32,503 nucleotides of DNA from Candidatus Hebobacteria bacterium (GCA_029821885.1 JALGXV010000007.1:1-32503); one strand, 5' to 3'; positions 16,123 to 25,889 are shown, numbered from the stretch's first letter. Notes: generated from the sequence alone by a model not told the origin. Numbers and translations are program-made.

Positions 16123-17346
16123 ATGCCGAAGACGCTGGAGGAGATCAACGAGAAGATCCGCAAGGGCGACGTGGTTGTCGTCACCGCGGAAGAGATGGTC
16201 GAGGTCGTGGCCGAGAAGGGCGCGAAGGCCGCGGCTGAATCCATCGACGTCGTCACCACGGGGACATTCGGTCCCATGTGCTCCTCCGGCGTGATGGTGA
16301 ACCTCGGCCACTCGCGACCACGCATCAAGCTCGGCGGTGGGCAGGCACGACTCAATCGCGTACCGGCATACGCTGGGATAGCTGCGGTCGACCTCTATCT
16401 CGGAGCAACCGCCCTCCCAGACGAGGACCCGCGTAACGCGGTCTTCCCGGGCGAGTTTCGGTACGGGGGCGGCCACGTCATTGAGGACCTGGTCGCGGGA
16501 CGCCGCGTGCTGCTGGAGGCGACGGCCTACGGCACGGACTGCTATCCGCGGCGCGAGGTGTCCACGTGGCTTACCCTCGAGGATCTGAACGAGGCCTATC
16601 TGCTTAACCCGAGGAATGCCTACCAGAACTACAACGTGGCCGTGAACTCGTCCGAGAGGACGATCTACACGTACATGGGCACACTCCAGCCGCGGCTGGG
16701 ATCGGCCAACTACTGCAGCGCCGGGCAGCTCTCTCCCTTGATGAACGATCCGCACTATCGAACGATAGGGCTCGGGACGAGGATATTTCTGGGCGGCGGC
16801 GTGGGCTATGTCGTCTGGAACGGCACACAGCACAGCCCGGCGCTCGAGCGGAACGAGAAGGGCGTGCCCACAGGCGGGGCCGGAACGCTGGCTGTGCTGG
16901 GAGACCTGAAGCTGATGTCAGACCATTGGCTGATGGGCGCGAGCTTCCGCGGCTATGGCGCGACGTTGATCGTCGGCCTGGGCATACCGATCCCGATTCT
17001 GGACGAAGAGATAGCGGCACAGACAGGAGTATCGGATGCGGACATGCTCGCTCCCGTGGTCGATTACTCCTCCGCCTATCCGGAGCGGAAGGCGGATGTG
17101 ATTGTTCACGTCACGTACGCAGACCTCAAGTCAGGATCCATTGAAGTGGGCGGCCAGACCGTGCCGGCGACTCCCCTATCCAGCTATCGGCGCGCGCGGG
17201 AGATCGCAGAAACGTTGAAGGGTTGGATCGGCAAAGCCGAGTTCGAGCTGACGGCACCCGTCGCGCCGCTGCCGGGAGCCGACTCCGGGCAGGCGATGGG
17301 ACCGATGCCGAATCATCCGCCGGACCCCGCAAGGCAAACGCGATGA
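16123..17346 (+). CDS. Homocysteine biosynthesis protein (DUF39; L-aspartate semialdehyde sulfurtransferase)
   Basis: MPKTLEEINEKIRKGDVVVVTAEEMVEVV...TTGTFGPMCSSGVMVNLGHSRPRIKLGGGQ...VLLEATAYGTDCYPRREVSTWLTLEDLNEAYLLNPRNAYQNYNVAVN; SD AGGAGA upstream of ATG. Confidence 0.92.
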   Translation: MPKTLEEINEKIRKGDVVVVTAEEMVEVVAEKGAKAAAESIDVVTTGTFGPMCSSGVMVNLGHSRPRIKLGGGQARLNRVPAYAGIAAVDLYLGATALPDEDPRNAVFPGEFRYGGGHVIEDLVAGRRVLLEATAYGTDCYPRREVSTWLTLEDLNEAYLLNPRNAYQNYNVAVNSSERTIYTYMGTLQPRLGSANYCSAGQLSPLMNDPHYRTIGLGTRIFLGGGVGYVVWNGTQHSPALERNEKGVPTGGAGTLAVLGDLKLMSDHWLMGASFRGYGATLIVGLGIPIPILDEEIAAQTGVSDADMLAPVVDYSSAYPERKADVIVHVTYADLKSGSIEVGGQTVPATPLSSYRRAREIAETLKGWIGKAEFELTAPVAPLPGADSGQAMGPMPNHPPDPARQTR

Positions 17347-17372
17347 GTGAGAAAGGCTAAGGGGAAGCGATC

Positions 17373-17783
17373 ATGGAGGTGTCACACAAGGTAGTGCTCC
17401 ACTTCCCGCCGACCGCGACTGGACAGCCGGTTGTCTACCGGCTGTCGCGCGAGTACGGCCTCGTGTTCAACATACTGCGGGCATCCATCACACCTCAGGA
17501 AGAAGGGCTGATGGTGCTGGAGTTGAGCGGAGAAGAGGCCGACTACCGCCGCGCCACCGACTACCTTCAGGAGATGGGCATCCAGATCCAGCCCCTGGTC
17601 CACGATCTCCGTAAGGACGAGGACCGGTGCACCGACTGCGGCGCCTGCGTCGGTGTGTGCCCAACGCAGGCTCTCGTGCTGGAGCGTCCCTCGATGAGGG
17701 TGGTCTTCGACCCAGAGGAATGTGTCGTGTGCGGCGAGTGTGTTCCGTGTTGCCCGGTGGGGGCCATGGAACTGCAGTTCTAG
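17373..17783 (+). CDS. NIL domain plus 2x[4Fe-4S] ferredoxin protein (homocysteine pathway ferredoxin)
   Basis: N-terminal NIL-like domain, then CTDCGACVGVCPTQAL and CVVCGECVPCCPVGAM; located between DUF39 and UPF0280 genes as in methanogens. Confidence 0.92.
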   Translation: MEVSHKVVLHFPPTATGQPVVYRLSREYGLVFNILRASITPQEEGLMVLELSGEEADYRRATDYLQEMGIQIQPLVHDLRKDEDRCTDCGACVGVCPTQALVLERPSMRVVFDPEECVVCGECVPCCPVGAMELQF

Positions 17784-17792
17784 CATCGTCCG

Positions 17793-18551
17793 ATGGCCTA
17801 CGAGGAGCGCACCTATCGGCGCTGGATAGCGACTGAGTTGCACACGTTCGAAGTGAGCGTGGGCGAGTCAGATCTCATGATCAGCGCGGAGCGCCCGCTC
17901 GAGCAACTGGCGCAGCGGGCGCTTCGCCGCGTTCGAGAGGAGCTGGAGGAATACCTGGCACAAGACCCCGAGTTCGGCAAGGCCCTGACGCCGTGCCCTC
18001 CGCGCGAAGGGGCCCCAGAGGCGGCACTCCGGATGGCGGCCGCCGCGAGCGCCTGTGGAGTGGGACCAATGGCGGCGGTGGCGGGTGCCGTAGCGCAGTG
18101 GGTCGGGGAAGCGCTCCTTCAGCAGACCGAGCAAGTCGTCGTCGAGAACGGGGGCGACATCTTCCTCCAGACGAAGCAAGGACGGGTGGCAGCGATCTAC
18201 GCGGGGACCTCCCCCCTATCTGGGAAGCTCGGGGTGCGCATCGGGAGAAAAGACGGGCCGCTGGGGCTGTGCACGTCATCGGGGACGGTGGGACACTCGC
18301 TGAGCTTCGGGAAGGCGGACGCGGCGATCGTGCTGGCGGAGTCGGCCGCCCTGGCGGACGCCGCCGCAACCGCGCTGGGCAACAGGATCCGGACCGCCGA
18401 TGATATCGAGGCCGGCCTGGGCTGGCTCAAGAGCATAGGTGGGGTCCTCGGCGGGGCGGCTGTGGTTGGGGAGAGAATGGGCGCCTGGGGGAAGATGGAA
18501 CTCGTTCCGGTTAGCGAGACCAGCGGGGCGCCGGAAGGGGCTCCTCGCTAG
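17793..18551 (+). CDS. UPF0280 family (ApbE-like) protein of the homocysteine operon
   Basis: AAAASACGVGPMAAVAGAVAQWVGEALLQQTEQVVVENGGDIFLQTKQG...LGLCTSSGTVGHSLSFGKADAAIVLAESAALADAAATALGNRI. Confidence 0.92.
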   Translation: MAYEERTYRRWIATELHTFEVSVGESDLMISAERPLEQLAQRALRRVREELEEYLAQDPEFGKALTPCPPREGAPEAALRMAAAASACGVGPMAAVAGAVAQWVGEALLQQTEQVVVENGGDIFLQTKQGRVAAIYAGTSPLSGKLGVRIGRKDGPLGLCTSSGTVGHSLSFGKADAAIVLAESAALADAAATALGNRIRTADDIEAGLGWLKSIGGVLGGAAVVGERMGAWGKMELVPVSETSGAPEGAPR

Positions 18552-18573
18552 ACACCCACTCCGAGAGGTCGTC

Positions 18574-18593
18574 GGGCTGGGGGGCCCAGGCCC
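18574..18593. terminator. Putative terminator hairpin between convergent UPF0280 and uppP genes
   Basis: GGGCTGGG-GGG-CCCAGGCCC stem with one bulge. Confidence 0.4.
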
Positions 18594-18627
18594 GGTGCCA
18601 GTGCATCCCTCGCAGCCGCGCCCTCCC

Positions 18628-19467
18628 CTACCCCCGGAGGAGCCCAAACCACATGAGCAGGAATCCTCCCACCGCGATGCGATAGAGGATGAAGGGCGCG
18701 AAGGCATGGCGCTGCAGGTAGCGCAGGAAGAAGCGAATGCAGAGATAACCGGAGACGGCCGCCGAGAGAAAGCCGACCGCGAAGATCGAAGCGGCGCCCT
18801 CCGGCAGACTGCTCAGGTCCGTAACAGCGCCGTGTAGGCCATAGAGCGCAGCACCGCCGATGATCGGGATCGAGAGCAGGAAGGAGAACCGGGCGGCCGT
18901 CTCCCGGGTCATGCCCCTCGCCAATCCCACGGTCATCGTGATGCCGGACCGGGAGACGCCGGGGGCCAGCGACAGCACCTGCCCGAGGCCGATGAGCATC
19001 CCGTCCGCCCACCCGGTTGCGGGTAGCTCCTTGGTCCTACGTCCGCGCCATTCCGCGATCCACAGCACGAGGCCGAACGCTATCAGAAGCACTGCGACGA
19101 GCATGGGCGCTTCCCGAAGGTGTGCTTCGATCGCGTCCTCGCCGAGGACCCCAGCAAGGGCGGCCGGGATGGTTGCCAGGACGATGATCCACGAGAGGCG
19201 GCGCTCGGGAACGCCGGCGACGCCGTGGCGGAAGGTAGTGAAGAAAGCCCCCACCAAGCGAACGACATCGGACCAGAAGTAGGCCAGAAGGCCAGCAAAG
19301 GTGCCGGCATGGACCGACAGGTCGAAGAGCGTGTTCCAGTGCGTGTCGTCCAGCAGCTCCCAGCCGAGCAACTCTCGCACGAGAATGAGGTGCCCCGAAC
19401 TGCTGACTGGGAGGAATTCCGTGAGGCCCTGGACCACCCCAAGCACGGCTGCCTGTAGTAGCTGCAT
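18628..19467 (-). CDS. uppP: Undecaprenyl-diphosphate phosphatase (UppP/BacA)
   Basis: AVLGVVQGLTEFLPVSSSGHLIL; LGQVLSLAPGVSRSGITMTVGLARG. Confidence 0.97.
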   Translation of the reverse strand: MQLLQAAVLGVVQGLTEFLPVSSSGHLILVRELLGWELLDDTHWNTLFDLSVHAGTFAGLLAYFWSDVVRLVGAFFTTFRHGVAGVPERRLSWIIVLATIPAALAGVLGEDAIEAHLREAPMLVAVLLIAFGLVLWIAEWRGRRTKELPATGWADGMLIGLGQVLSLAPGVSRSGITMTVGLARGMTRETAARFSFLLSIPIIGGAALYGLHGAVTDLSSLPEGAASIFAVGFLSAAVSGYLCIRFFLRYLQRHAFAPFILYRIAVGGFLLMWFGLLRG

Positions 19468-19672
19468 GGCGTCCGCTCAGTCCCGCTGTTGGCTCTCGTG
19501 TTCTTCGGTGGCCAGTCATCCGTTCCTGCCATCGCTCGGCTCTGCGCTTGGCCGGTGCCCCAGCAACACTGGAGGCAACCGCGCGCGGCCGGCAGGTACG
19601 CTGCTCGGCAGGAGGCGTGCGTCGAGCGGTGAAGTGGTCGAGAGCATCTTCATCTGGAGAGGAGCTTCGATA

Positions 19673-20866
19673 ATGCTTGAGGTTGGGCGCGACGAGGCGA
19701 AGGCTGCGGCACGGGTGATCGAGAGCGGCGATCTCTTCCGGTACGCCGATCCGAAATCCGGGCATCCGAACGAGTGCGCGAAGTTCGAGCGAGAGCTGGC
19801 GAGGAAGATCGGCGTCGAGCATTCGCTGCTGGTGACGAGCGGAACCGCGGCGCTCGTGTGCGCGCTGGCGGGAATGGGGGTCGGGCCGGGCGACGAGGTC
19901 ATTGTGCCGGCCTATACCTTCATCGCGTCCCCGCTGGCGCCACTGACGCTGGGAGCATTGCCGGTGATCACGGAGGTGGACGAGTCGTTGACCCTGGATC
20001 CGAAAGATGTGCAAGCGAAGATCTCCCGCCGGACGAAGATCATCATGCCGGTGCATATGGTCGGCCTGCCGGCGAACATGAACGCGATAATGCGGATCGC
20101 CCGCAAGCACAATATCGAGGTGCTGGAGGACGCGGCACAGTCGTTCGGCGGGAAGTACCGGGGCAGGTGGCTGGGCACGATCGGGCATGTGGGTGCGTAC
20201 AGCTTCAACTACTTCAAGAACATAACGGCTGGCGAGGGCGGAGCCGTGGTGACAAACGACGATGGGGTGTTCATGCGGGCCTTGATGCACCACGATGGGG
20301 GGTTGGCGTTCTGGCCCCATGGGAAGCCCTTCGATATGCCCGTGTTCGCGGGCTGGAACTATCGAGCGAACGAGATTCAGGGGGCCATGCTCCGAGTGCA
20401 GCTCCGCAAGATAAGCAGACTACTGCGCCGAACCCGAGCACAGAAGGCGCGCATCATGAAGACCGTTGCCGAGCACCCGAAGCTCCGGCCGGTCAGTTAC
20501 AATGACCCCGAGGGTGACTGCAGCACGATTGCGGGTCTCAGATTCAGAGACGAGGAGCAGGCGCGCACGTTCATGGCGAAGCTCGCTCAGGACGGACAGG
20601 GCTCCTGGACACCAATTGACAGCGGGCGACACGTCTACTCGAACTGGGAGGCGATCATGGCGAAGAGGGGCTCATACCATCCCGCGCTCGACGCTTTCAG
20701 GCGGCCGGAGAACAGCAAGTCGAAGGCCCGGTACGAGCCAGACATGTGCCCGAAGACACTTGAGATCCTGAGTCGGACGGTCTTCCTCGACATCCGACCA
20801 CAGACGACCGCGGGACAGCAGCGGAAGCGGCTCCGGGCCATTGCCAAGGCCGCCGATGCTGTCTAG
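19673..20866 (+). CDS. DegT/DnrJ/EryC1/StrS family PLP-dependent aminotransferase
   Basis: VTSGTAALVCALAGMGVGPGDEVIVPAYTFIA; LEDAAQSFGGKYRGRWLGTIGHVGAYSFNYFKNITAGEGGAVVTND. SD GGAGAGGAG before ATG 19673. Confidence 0.93.
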   Translation: MLEVGRDEAKAAARVIESGDLFRYADPKSGHPNECAKFERELARKIGVEHSLLVTSGTAALVCALAGMGVGPGDEVIVPAYTFIASPLAPLTLGALPVITEVDESLTLDPKDVQAKISRRTKIIMPVHMVGLPANMNAIMRIARKHNIEVLEDAAQSFGGKYRGRWLGTIGHVGAYSFNYFKNITAGEGGAVVTNDDGVFMRALMHHDGGLAFWPHGKPFDMPVFAGWNYRANEIQGAMLRVQLRKISRLLRRTRAQKARIMKTVAEHPKLRPVSYNDPEGDCSTIAGLRFRDEEQARTFMAKLAQDGQGSWTPIDSGRHVYSNWEAIMAKRGSYHPALDAFRRPENSKSKARYEPDMCPKTLEILSRTVFLDIRPQTTAGQQRKRLRAIAKAADAV

Positions 20867-20913
20867 GAGGCGAGTCGGCTCTCTATCCTCCTCTGCCGTG
20901 GAAGAAGCCCGAG

Positions 20914-21513
20914 ATGGGAAGCTCGGCGGCCGGCCGGGCAGAAGCTAGCGGCGTGCTGATACCGAAGACGAAGAAGGAGATCTGGCTCAACCGGGTGCGG
21001 GTCTGGCTGCCGCCCGTATTCGTCATCGTGGCGATCATCCTTCGCAAGCCAGAGTGGAACCTGTGGGGCATACCACTTGTGGCCCTCGGCGAGAGCCTGC
21101 GGACCTGGGCGGCCGGACATCTAGTAAAGGATGAGACGCTCACCGTCGGCGGCCCGTACGCCTACCTGCGGAACCCGCTCTATCTCGGCAGCCTGCTGAA
21201 CACGATCGGCTTCCTCGTCATTCTTGGGGATTGGCTGCTAGCGGCCGCGTTCTTCGCCGTGGCGCTTGCGATCTACGTTCCCACCGTGAGACAGGAGGAG
21301 GACTACCTGCGGCGGATGCACGGAAAGGCCTTTGACGCCTACGTGGGAGCCGTACCAGGGGTCCTGCCGCGGCTCACGCCAGCGAAGCTGGACATAACCG
21401 AGGTTCGGAACAGCCGGTTCCAATGGCGTTGGGTGTGGGAGAACGACGAGCACAGGACATGGGTTGCCTTCGCAGCCGTCCTCGCCTTGTTTGGCGCAAG
21501 GAGCACGCTCTGA
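20914..21513 (+). CDS. Isoprenylcysteine carboxyl methyltransferase / phospholipid methyltransferase-like membrane protein
   Basis: TVGGPYAYLRNPLYLGSLLNTIGFLVILG...YVPTVRQEEDYLRRMHGKAFDAYVGAVPGVLPRL. Confidence 0.88.
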   Translation: MGSSAAGRAEASGVLIPKTKKEIWLNRVRVWLPPVFVIVAIILRKPEWNLWGIPLVALGESLRTWAAGHLVKDETLTVGGPYAYLRNPLYLGSLLNTIGFLVILGDWLLAAAFFAVALAIYVPTVRQEEDYLRRMHGKAFDAYVGAVPGVLPRLTPAKLDITEVRNSRFQWRWVWENDEHRTWVAFAAVLALFGARSTL

Positions 21514-21550
21514 TTCCCAGCTCATCTCTTGAGGCGGCCGGCAGGGAGAC

Positions 21551-22453
21551 TCACCCGCCGGCCGGGTCGCCAGAGGAGGGAGCCTGCACCCTCTGCCGAG
21601 AGGACCTGATTGCCTCGTCGATAAGCGCCTTCGTCTCGGCGTTCATGGGGATGGCGAAGCCGATGCCGATGTTGCCGGTGCCGCCCGGAGAGAAGATGGC
21701 CTGGTTGATTCCGATGGCTTCGCCTTCGATGTTGACCAGTGGGCCGCCCGAGTTGCCGAAGTTTATGGCGGCGTCGGTCTGAAGCAGATCGCGCATCTCC
21801 TGGCGCCCTCTGGCATGTCTGACGACTCTTCCCTTCGCACTGATAACACCCACAGTCACTGTCTCACTGAACCCAAAAGGGCTCCCGATGGCGATGGCCC
21901 ACGCGCCAACCTGGACTTGGTCGGCATCCCCGAGGCGGACGGTCGGCAGGTCGGTCGGGCAGTCCAGCATCTTGACGATGGCCAGATCCTTCTCTCCGAT
22001 CAACTGGACGAGCCGCGCTTGGTAGCTGTCGCCATTCGCCATGGTCACGCTGATCGTGTCGGCCGTGCCCACTACGTGAGCGTTCGTCAGAACGAAGCCG
22101 TCCGTGGTAACGATGGAGCCGGATCCCAGGTTCGTGACCTTGTGGACGCGCTCATAGGGCCGGAAGGGAGGCCACGGGTCACCCCGCCACGGATCGAAGT
22201 TGAAGATGTCGAAGCCCCAGACCTGCTGACGTATCTCCTGTTCCGTGTTGATGTTGACAACGGCCGGCGATACCTGCGCGGCCACGTCAGTGAACGACGA
22301 TTGGAGTGCGGCAATATCTACCGAGGCGGCCTCTGCCGGCCTGGGCTGCAGTCCAACGAAGACCGCGACGGCGACCAAGCCGCCGAGGATTGCGCTGGCA
22401 AGCAGCAACAGGGCTAGCGAGGGATGCTTCGCCGGATGGGCGTCGGTCAACAT
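21551..22453 (-). CDS. Trypsin-like (HtrA/DegP-type, S1C) serine protease lacking a PDZ domain
   Basis: GSGSIVTTDGFVLTNAHVV (His), EKDLAIVKM (Asp), LLQTDAAINFGNSGGPLVN (Ser); N-terminal signal anchor; ends right after the protease domain. Start MLTDAHPAKHPS at 22453. Confidence 0.92.
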   Translation of the reverse strand: MLTDAHPAKHPSLALLLLASAILGGLVAVAVFVGLQPRPAEAASVDIAALQSSFTDVAAQVSPAVVNINTEQEIRQQVWGFDIFNFDPWRGDPWPPFRPYERVHKVTNLGSGSIVTTDGFVLTNAHVVGTADTISVTMANGDSYQARLVQLIGEKDLAIVKMLDCPTDLPTVRLGDADQVQVGAWAIAIGSPFGFSETVTVGVISAKGRVVRHARGRQEMRDLLQTDAAINFGNSGGPLVNIEGEAIGINQAIFSPGGTGNIGIGFAIPMNAETKALIDEAIRSSRQRVQAPSSGDPAGG

Positions 22454-22521
22454 GTGATCACCTCCAGGGGTTAGACACCTGAACAGAAAGGCAGGTTCCA
22501 GTGGATGACGGCGACAGGCGA

Positions 22522-23184
22522 CTACCGGCGGCGCTCGGGCAGCAGAGAGCGCAGGGCCGCGCCCATCTCCTCGCATACCTCCGCCAGTACGTCTCGCGAT
22601 CGCCGCTGGCTGCGGAATCGAGACAAGTCGATCGGTGGGCCGAAACGGACCCGCAGCTTGGCCGGAAGCAGAACCGGCTTCCCTCTCGGCAGCAGTCGGT
22701 CGGCCCCATCAATCCCCACTGGCACGACCGCTGCGTGGGAGACCAAGGCGACGAATCCAGCCCCCTGCTCCAACCCCATCAGCTTCCCATCCGGGCTGCG
22801 CGTGCCCTCAGGAAAGACGAGGAGCACCTCGCCGCTGTTCAGTAGACGCACGGCACGCCGGAGAGCGTGCTGGTCGGCCGCGCCGCGCTGCACCGGGAAG
22901 GCGTGGGTGCGGCTGATGAACCCGGAAAGCACGGGCATCTCGAAGAGCTCGGCCTTCGCCATGAAGTTGACCGGGCGAGGGCAGGCCGCGCCCACGATGG
23001 GCGGATCGGCATAGCTCGTATGGTTCGCCAACAGCAATACGCCCCCGGAGGCGGGGACGTGTTCCTGCCCGGAGACCTCCCAGCGGTTGTAGAGGCGGAA
23101 CAGAGCCTTCAGGAAGGCCCTCGAGACGCGGAACAGGCTGCTCCCCGTGTCGCCAGCTCGTTGGCCAATGAGCATATCGGGCAT
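22522..23184 (-). CDS. plsC: 1-acyl-sn-glycerol-3-phosphate acyltransferase (PlsC family)
   Basis: NHTSYADPPIVG (HX4D motif), VFPEGTRSPDGKLMGLEQGAGFVALVSHAAVVPVGIDG. Start MPDMLIGQRAGD at 23184. Confidence 0.92.
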   Translation of the reverse strand: MPDMLIGQRAGDTGSSLFRVSRAFLKALFRLYNRWEVSGQEHVPASGGVLLLANHTSYADPPIVGAACPRPVNFMAKAELFEMPVLSGFISRTHAFPVQRGAADQHALRRAVRLLNSGEVLLVFPEGTRSPDGKLMGLEQGAGFVALVSHAAVVPVGIDGADRLLPRGKPVLLPAKLRVRFGPPIDLSRFRSQRRSRDVLAEVCEEMGAALRSLLPERRR

Positions 23185-23218
23185 GACGGTTGAAGATAGC
23201 GGGTGGGGGAGCAAGTTG

Positions 23219-24571
23219 TCAATCAAGCGTCGGACGGGAACCTGGGGATGGCGAGGGTGCGAGTCCGGCATGGGCGTGTTGCGCCACGTGAGGCCGTTCG
23301 AGAGTGAAGACGTAGGCAACCGCCACCGCCCCGCCAGCTGCGGCGATGACAAACAGCGTCTCGTAGGAGATCACTCGGAGCAGCAATCCGCCCACCAGCG
23401 GCATGAGCACGGCCGGGGCCGCGAGAGTGGCGGAAAGCCCGAGGAAGAGGGGGCGGATGTCGTCCGGCGCGATCTCAAGGACGTAGTTCGTGATCCCCAT
23501 CCAGCCGCCGGACATGGCGATGCCGTTGAGGAGGAAGGTGCCGCAGTAGACGTATCCCATGTGCGCATCGGCACCGACCGCCCGCGCGAGCGGGGGAAGA
23601 CCGAGGGCCGCAATGGGGACCAAGAGGCCCGCGACGGTGACGCCGCGGATCACCGTCAGCGGTCCCTTGCGGTCGTTCAGGTAGGCCCAGACGAGGCTGG
23701 CGGAGAGGGTCCCGGCGGTAGTCGCCCAGATGAAGACGCCCCCCATCCACTCGGGCAGGCCGAGCCGCCGATGGCCGAATACGGCGTAGAAGAGAGTGGC
23801 GAGCCCCACCAGCCCCATGAGGTTCTCGGCCATGATCAGCCGGCCCAGCAGGCGGTGGCGCCGCAGCGTAGTCGGGACGGCCCGGAGCAGGCGCGGCAGT
23901 GAGTGGCGCTCCTCGAGGGCAGTTCCCGGTGGCTCCTTGATGAACGCGAGGAACAGGGTCGACAGCCCCATGCAGACGCATAGGAGAACGAAGAGGCGCC
24001 CGTAGTTGTGGGGGAACGGCAGCGACGGATTGGCGAGCACACGGCGGACGATGTCGCCCGCGCCGACGGCGAAGATCCCCCCCAGGATGTTGATGCTGCC
24101 GAAGAAGCGGCCGCGCAGAGTTGGCGGAATCGTGCGCGCGATGATGTCGTGCCACGGGACCCCGACGAGCCCGTCACCGAAGAAGAAGAGAGCGTACGCG
24201 CCGATCAGTAGGAACAGAAGCGCCTGAAGGGATGATCCGGGAGGGACCAGCATGAAGGCGAGCGCCACCCCGAAGAATGGGATGCGCGAGAAGAGGACCG
24301 GGAGCATGACGAACTTCTTCTTCTGCCTGCGATGGAGGACGTAGCTGGTGGCGATGAGCTGCGGCACGATCCAACCAGCGCGCTGAAGGGTGCCGACGCC
24401 TCCTACAGTGAAGTCTGACCCGCCGAGCTTGCCCACAAGCACCGGCAGCACCGCCACCGGGTCGATGAAGGCCAGGCCGCCGAAGAAGAATGCGGCATCC
24501 AGGACGATGACGACGAAGTTCCAGCGGGTGTGGGCGTAGGTGCGCTGTCGAGCTTGAGCGGCCTCTGCCAT
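23219..24571 (-). CDS. MFS transporter
   Basis: Twelve-TM-like hydrophobicity; FFFGDGLVGVPWHDIIARTIPPTLRGRFFGSINILGG. Confidence 0.9.
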   Translation of the reverse strand: MAEAAQARQRTYAHTRWNFVVIVLDAAFFFGGLAFIDPVAVLPVLVGKLGGSDFTVGGVGTLQRAGWIVPQLIATSYVLHRRQKKKFVMLPVLFSRIPFFGVALAFMLVPPGSSLQALLFLLIGAYALFFFGDGLVGVPWHDIIARTIPPTLRGRFFGSINILGGIFAVGAGDIVRRVLANPSLPFPHNYGRLFVLLCVCMGLSTLFLAFIKEPPGTALEERHSLPRLLRAVPTTLRRHRLLGRLIMAENLMGLVGLATLFYAVFGHRRLGLPEWMGGVFIWATTAGTLSASLVWAYLNDRKGPLTVIRGVTVAGLLVPIAALGLPPLARAVGADAHMGYVYCGTFLLNGIAMSGGWMGITNYVLEIAPDDIRPLFLGLSATLAAPAVLMPLVGGLLLRVISYETLFVIAAAGGAVAVAYVFTLERPHVAQHAHAGLAPSPSPGSRPTLD

Positions 24572-24589
24572 CGGCGCCGGTCCTGGCCG

Positions 24590-25570
24590 CTAGCCGCCGA
24601 TCACATGCATGGCGACAAGGCCTGAACAACTGGCGACGTCGCCGTACCGAGACGGCTTGGCCGAGGCGCCCTGCTGGAGGAGAGCCATCAGATCGCGGAC
24701 CGGGTGATCACCGCGAAGCGCCGGAAGCAGGGAGATGCCTTGAGGGCTGAAGAGGCAGGGAAGCAGGTCGCCACGCGCGTTGACGCGAAGGCGGTTGCAT
24801 CGGTCGCAGAACGGCTCGGACAGAGGCGTTATCACGCCAAGCGTCCCCTGCGATCCATCCAGTCGGAAGTAGCGAGCTGGCCCGCCCCCCTCCGGAGCCA
24901 CTGCGTGGGCGAGCACGCCGAACTGCGAGAGCTGCTGAAGCACGCCCTCGGCGGGCAGGTAGGTCGTTTGCGAGCATACAGGCATCGCCTCGATAAACCG
25001 CACATGCACGGGCTTCCGTCGAACGAGCGTCACGAAGCTGGCGAGATCAGGGGGCTTCAGGGAGACTGCTCCAGCCAGCACAACATTCACTTTCACCGGT
25101 TCCAGGCCCGCGGCCAGGGCCGCGTCCAGGCCCTGCAGCACTGGCTCGAGGTGCCCGCCGCCCGTCATTGCCGCATACGCGTGTGGGTTCAGCGAATCCA
25201 GGCTGATGTTGACGCGGTCGAGGCCCGCCTCGGCGAGAGGCCGTGCCCGCTGCGCGAGGGCCCGGGCATTCGTGGTGAGAGCCAGATCCGTCAGACCATC
25301 GAGCTGCCTCAGTCGGGCGACGATGGCTTCGAGGTCGGGGCGAAGGAGCGGCTCACCCCCGGTCAGTCGGATCCTCCGGATGCCAAGCCGGACGGCCGCG
25401 TCCGCTATGGCCACCACATCGTCGGCGGTGAGGACGTCGGCCGAATCGCCGTCGAGGTGCCGTCCCGGATGGCAGTAGGCACACCGGAGATCGCAGCGTT
25501 CGGTGACGGATAGTCGCAGGTAATCGATACGGCGGCCGAAAGAGTCAGCCAGTCCTTCAGGCAGGTTCAT
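24590..25570 (-). CDS. moaA: GTP 3',8-cyclase MoaA
   Basis: LRLSVTERCDLRCAYCHP (CX3CX2C), RIRLTGGEPLLRPDLEAIV, C-terminal cluster FCDRCNRLRVNARGDLLPCLF, terminal GG. Confidence 0.97.
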   Translation of the reverse strand: MNLPEGLADSFGRRIDYLRLSVTERCDLRCAYCHPGRHLDGDSADVLTADDVVAIADAAVRLGIRRIRLTGGEPLLRPDLEAIVARLRQLDGLTDLALTTNARALAQRARPLAEAGLDRVNISLDSLNPHAYAAMTGGGHLEPVLQGLDAALAAGLEPVKVNVVLAGAVSLKPPDLASFVTLVRRKPVHVRFIEAMPVCSQTTYLPAEGVLQQLSQFGVLAHAVAPEGGGPARYFRLDGSQGTLGVITPLSEPFCDRCNRLRVNARGDLLPCLFSPQGISLLPALRGDHPVRDLMALLQQGASAKPSRYGDVASCSGLVAMHVIGG

Positions 25571-25654
25571 CGCTCAACTCGCAACGGAGAAAGCCGCCCC
25601 ATGCTGCCGGGGCGAGAGGGATTGCCTCTGCTGGGGCGCCGACGGAAGTGGCAG

Positions 25655-25867
25655 CTACGATTCGGCCGAGCCGAGCGTCGACTCGAGTTCGGCGAGACTG
25701 CCCTCGATATTGTGAATGCGGCCCTCGCACCGCCGCAGCAGGCGATCCATCCGGTGAGCCGCATCGTTGTGCCGCAGAAGGTAGACCGTGCCGGCGACGG
25801 CACCCGCGACACCCAGCACGACGGCCAGCCAGAGCGCCACCTGGCGTTTGTGCGCGCTCTCCTCCAT
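25655..25867 (-). CDS. Small single-TM protein with C-terminal coiled coil
   Basis: MEESAHKRQVALWLAVVLGVAGAVAGTVYLLRHNDAAHRMDRLLRRCEGRIHNIEGSLAELESTL; lies just downstream of the response regulator. Confidence 0.55.
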   Translation of the reverse strand: MEESAHKRQVALWLAVVLGVAGAVAGTVYLLRHNDAAHRMDRLLRRCEGRIHNIEGSLAELESTLGSAES

Positions 25868-25889
25868 TGCAGCCGTCGCCCAGAGGCCG

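Noticed and set aside
22522-24571. MFS plus plsC as an LplT/Aas-like lysophospholipid recycling system
   Set aside because: The MFS sequence does not show recognisable LplT features and the acyltransferase is a stand-alone PlsC; adjacency alone is insufficient.
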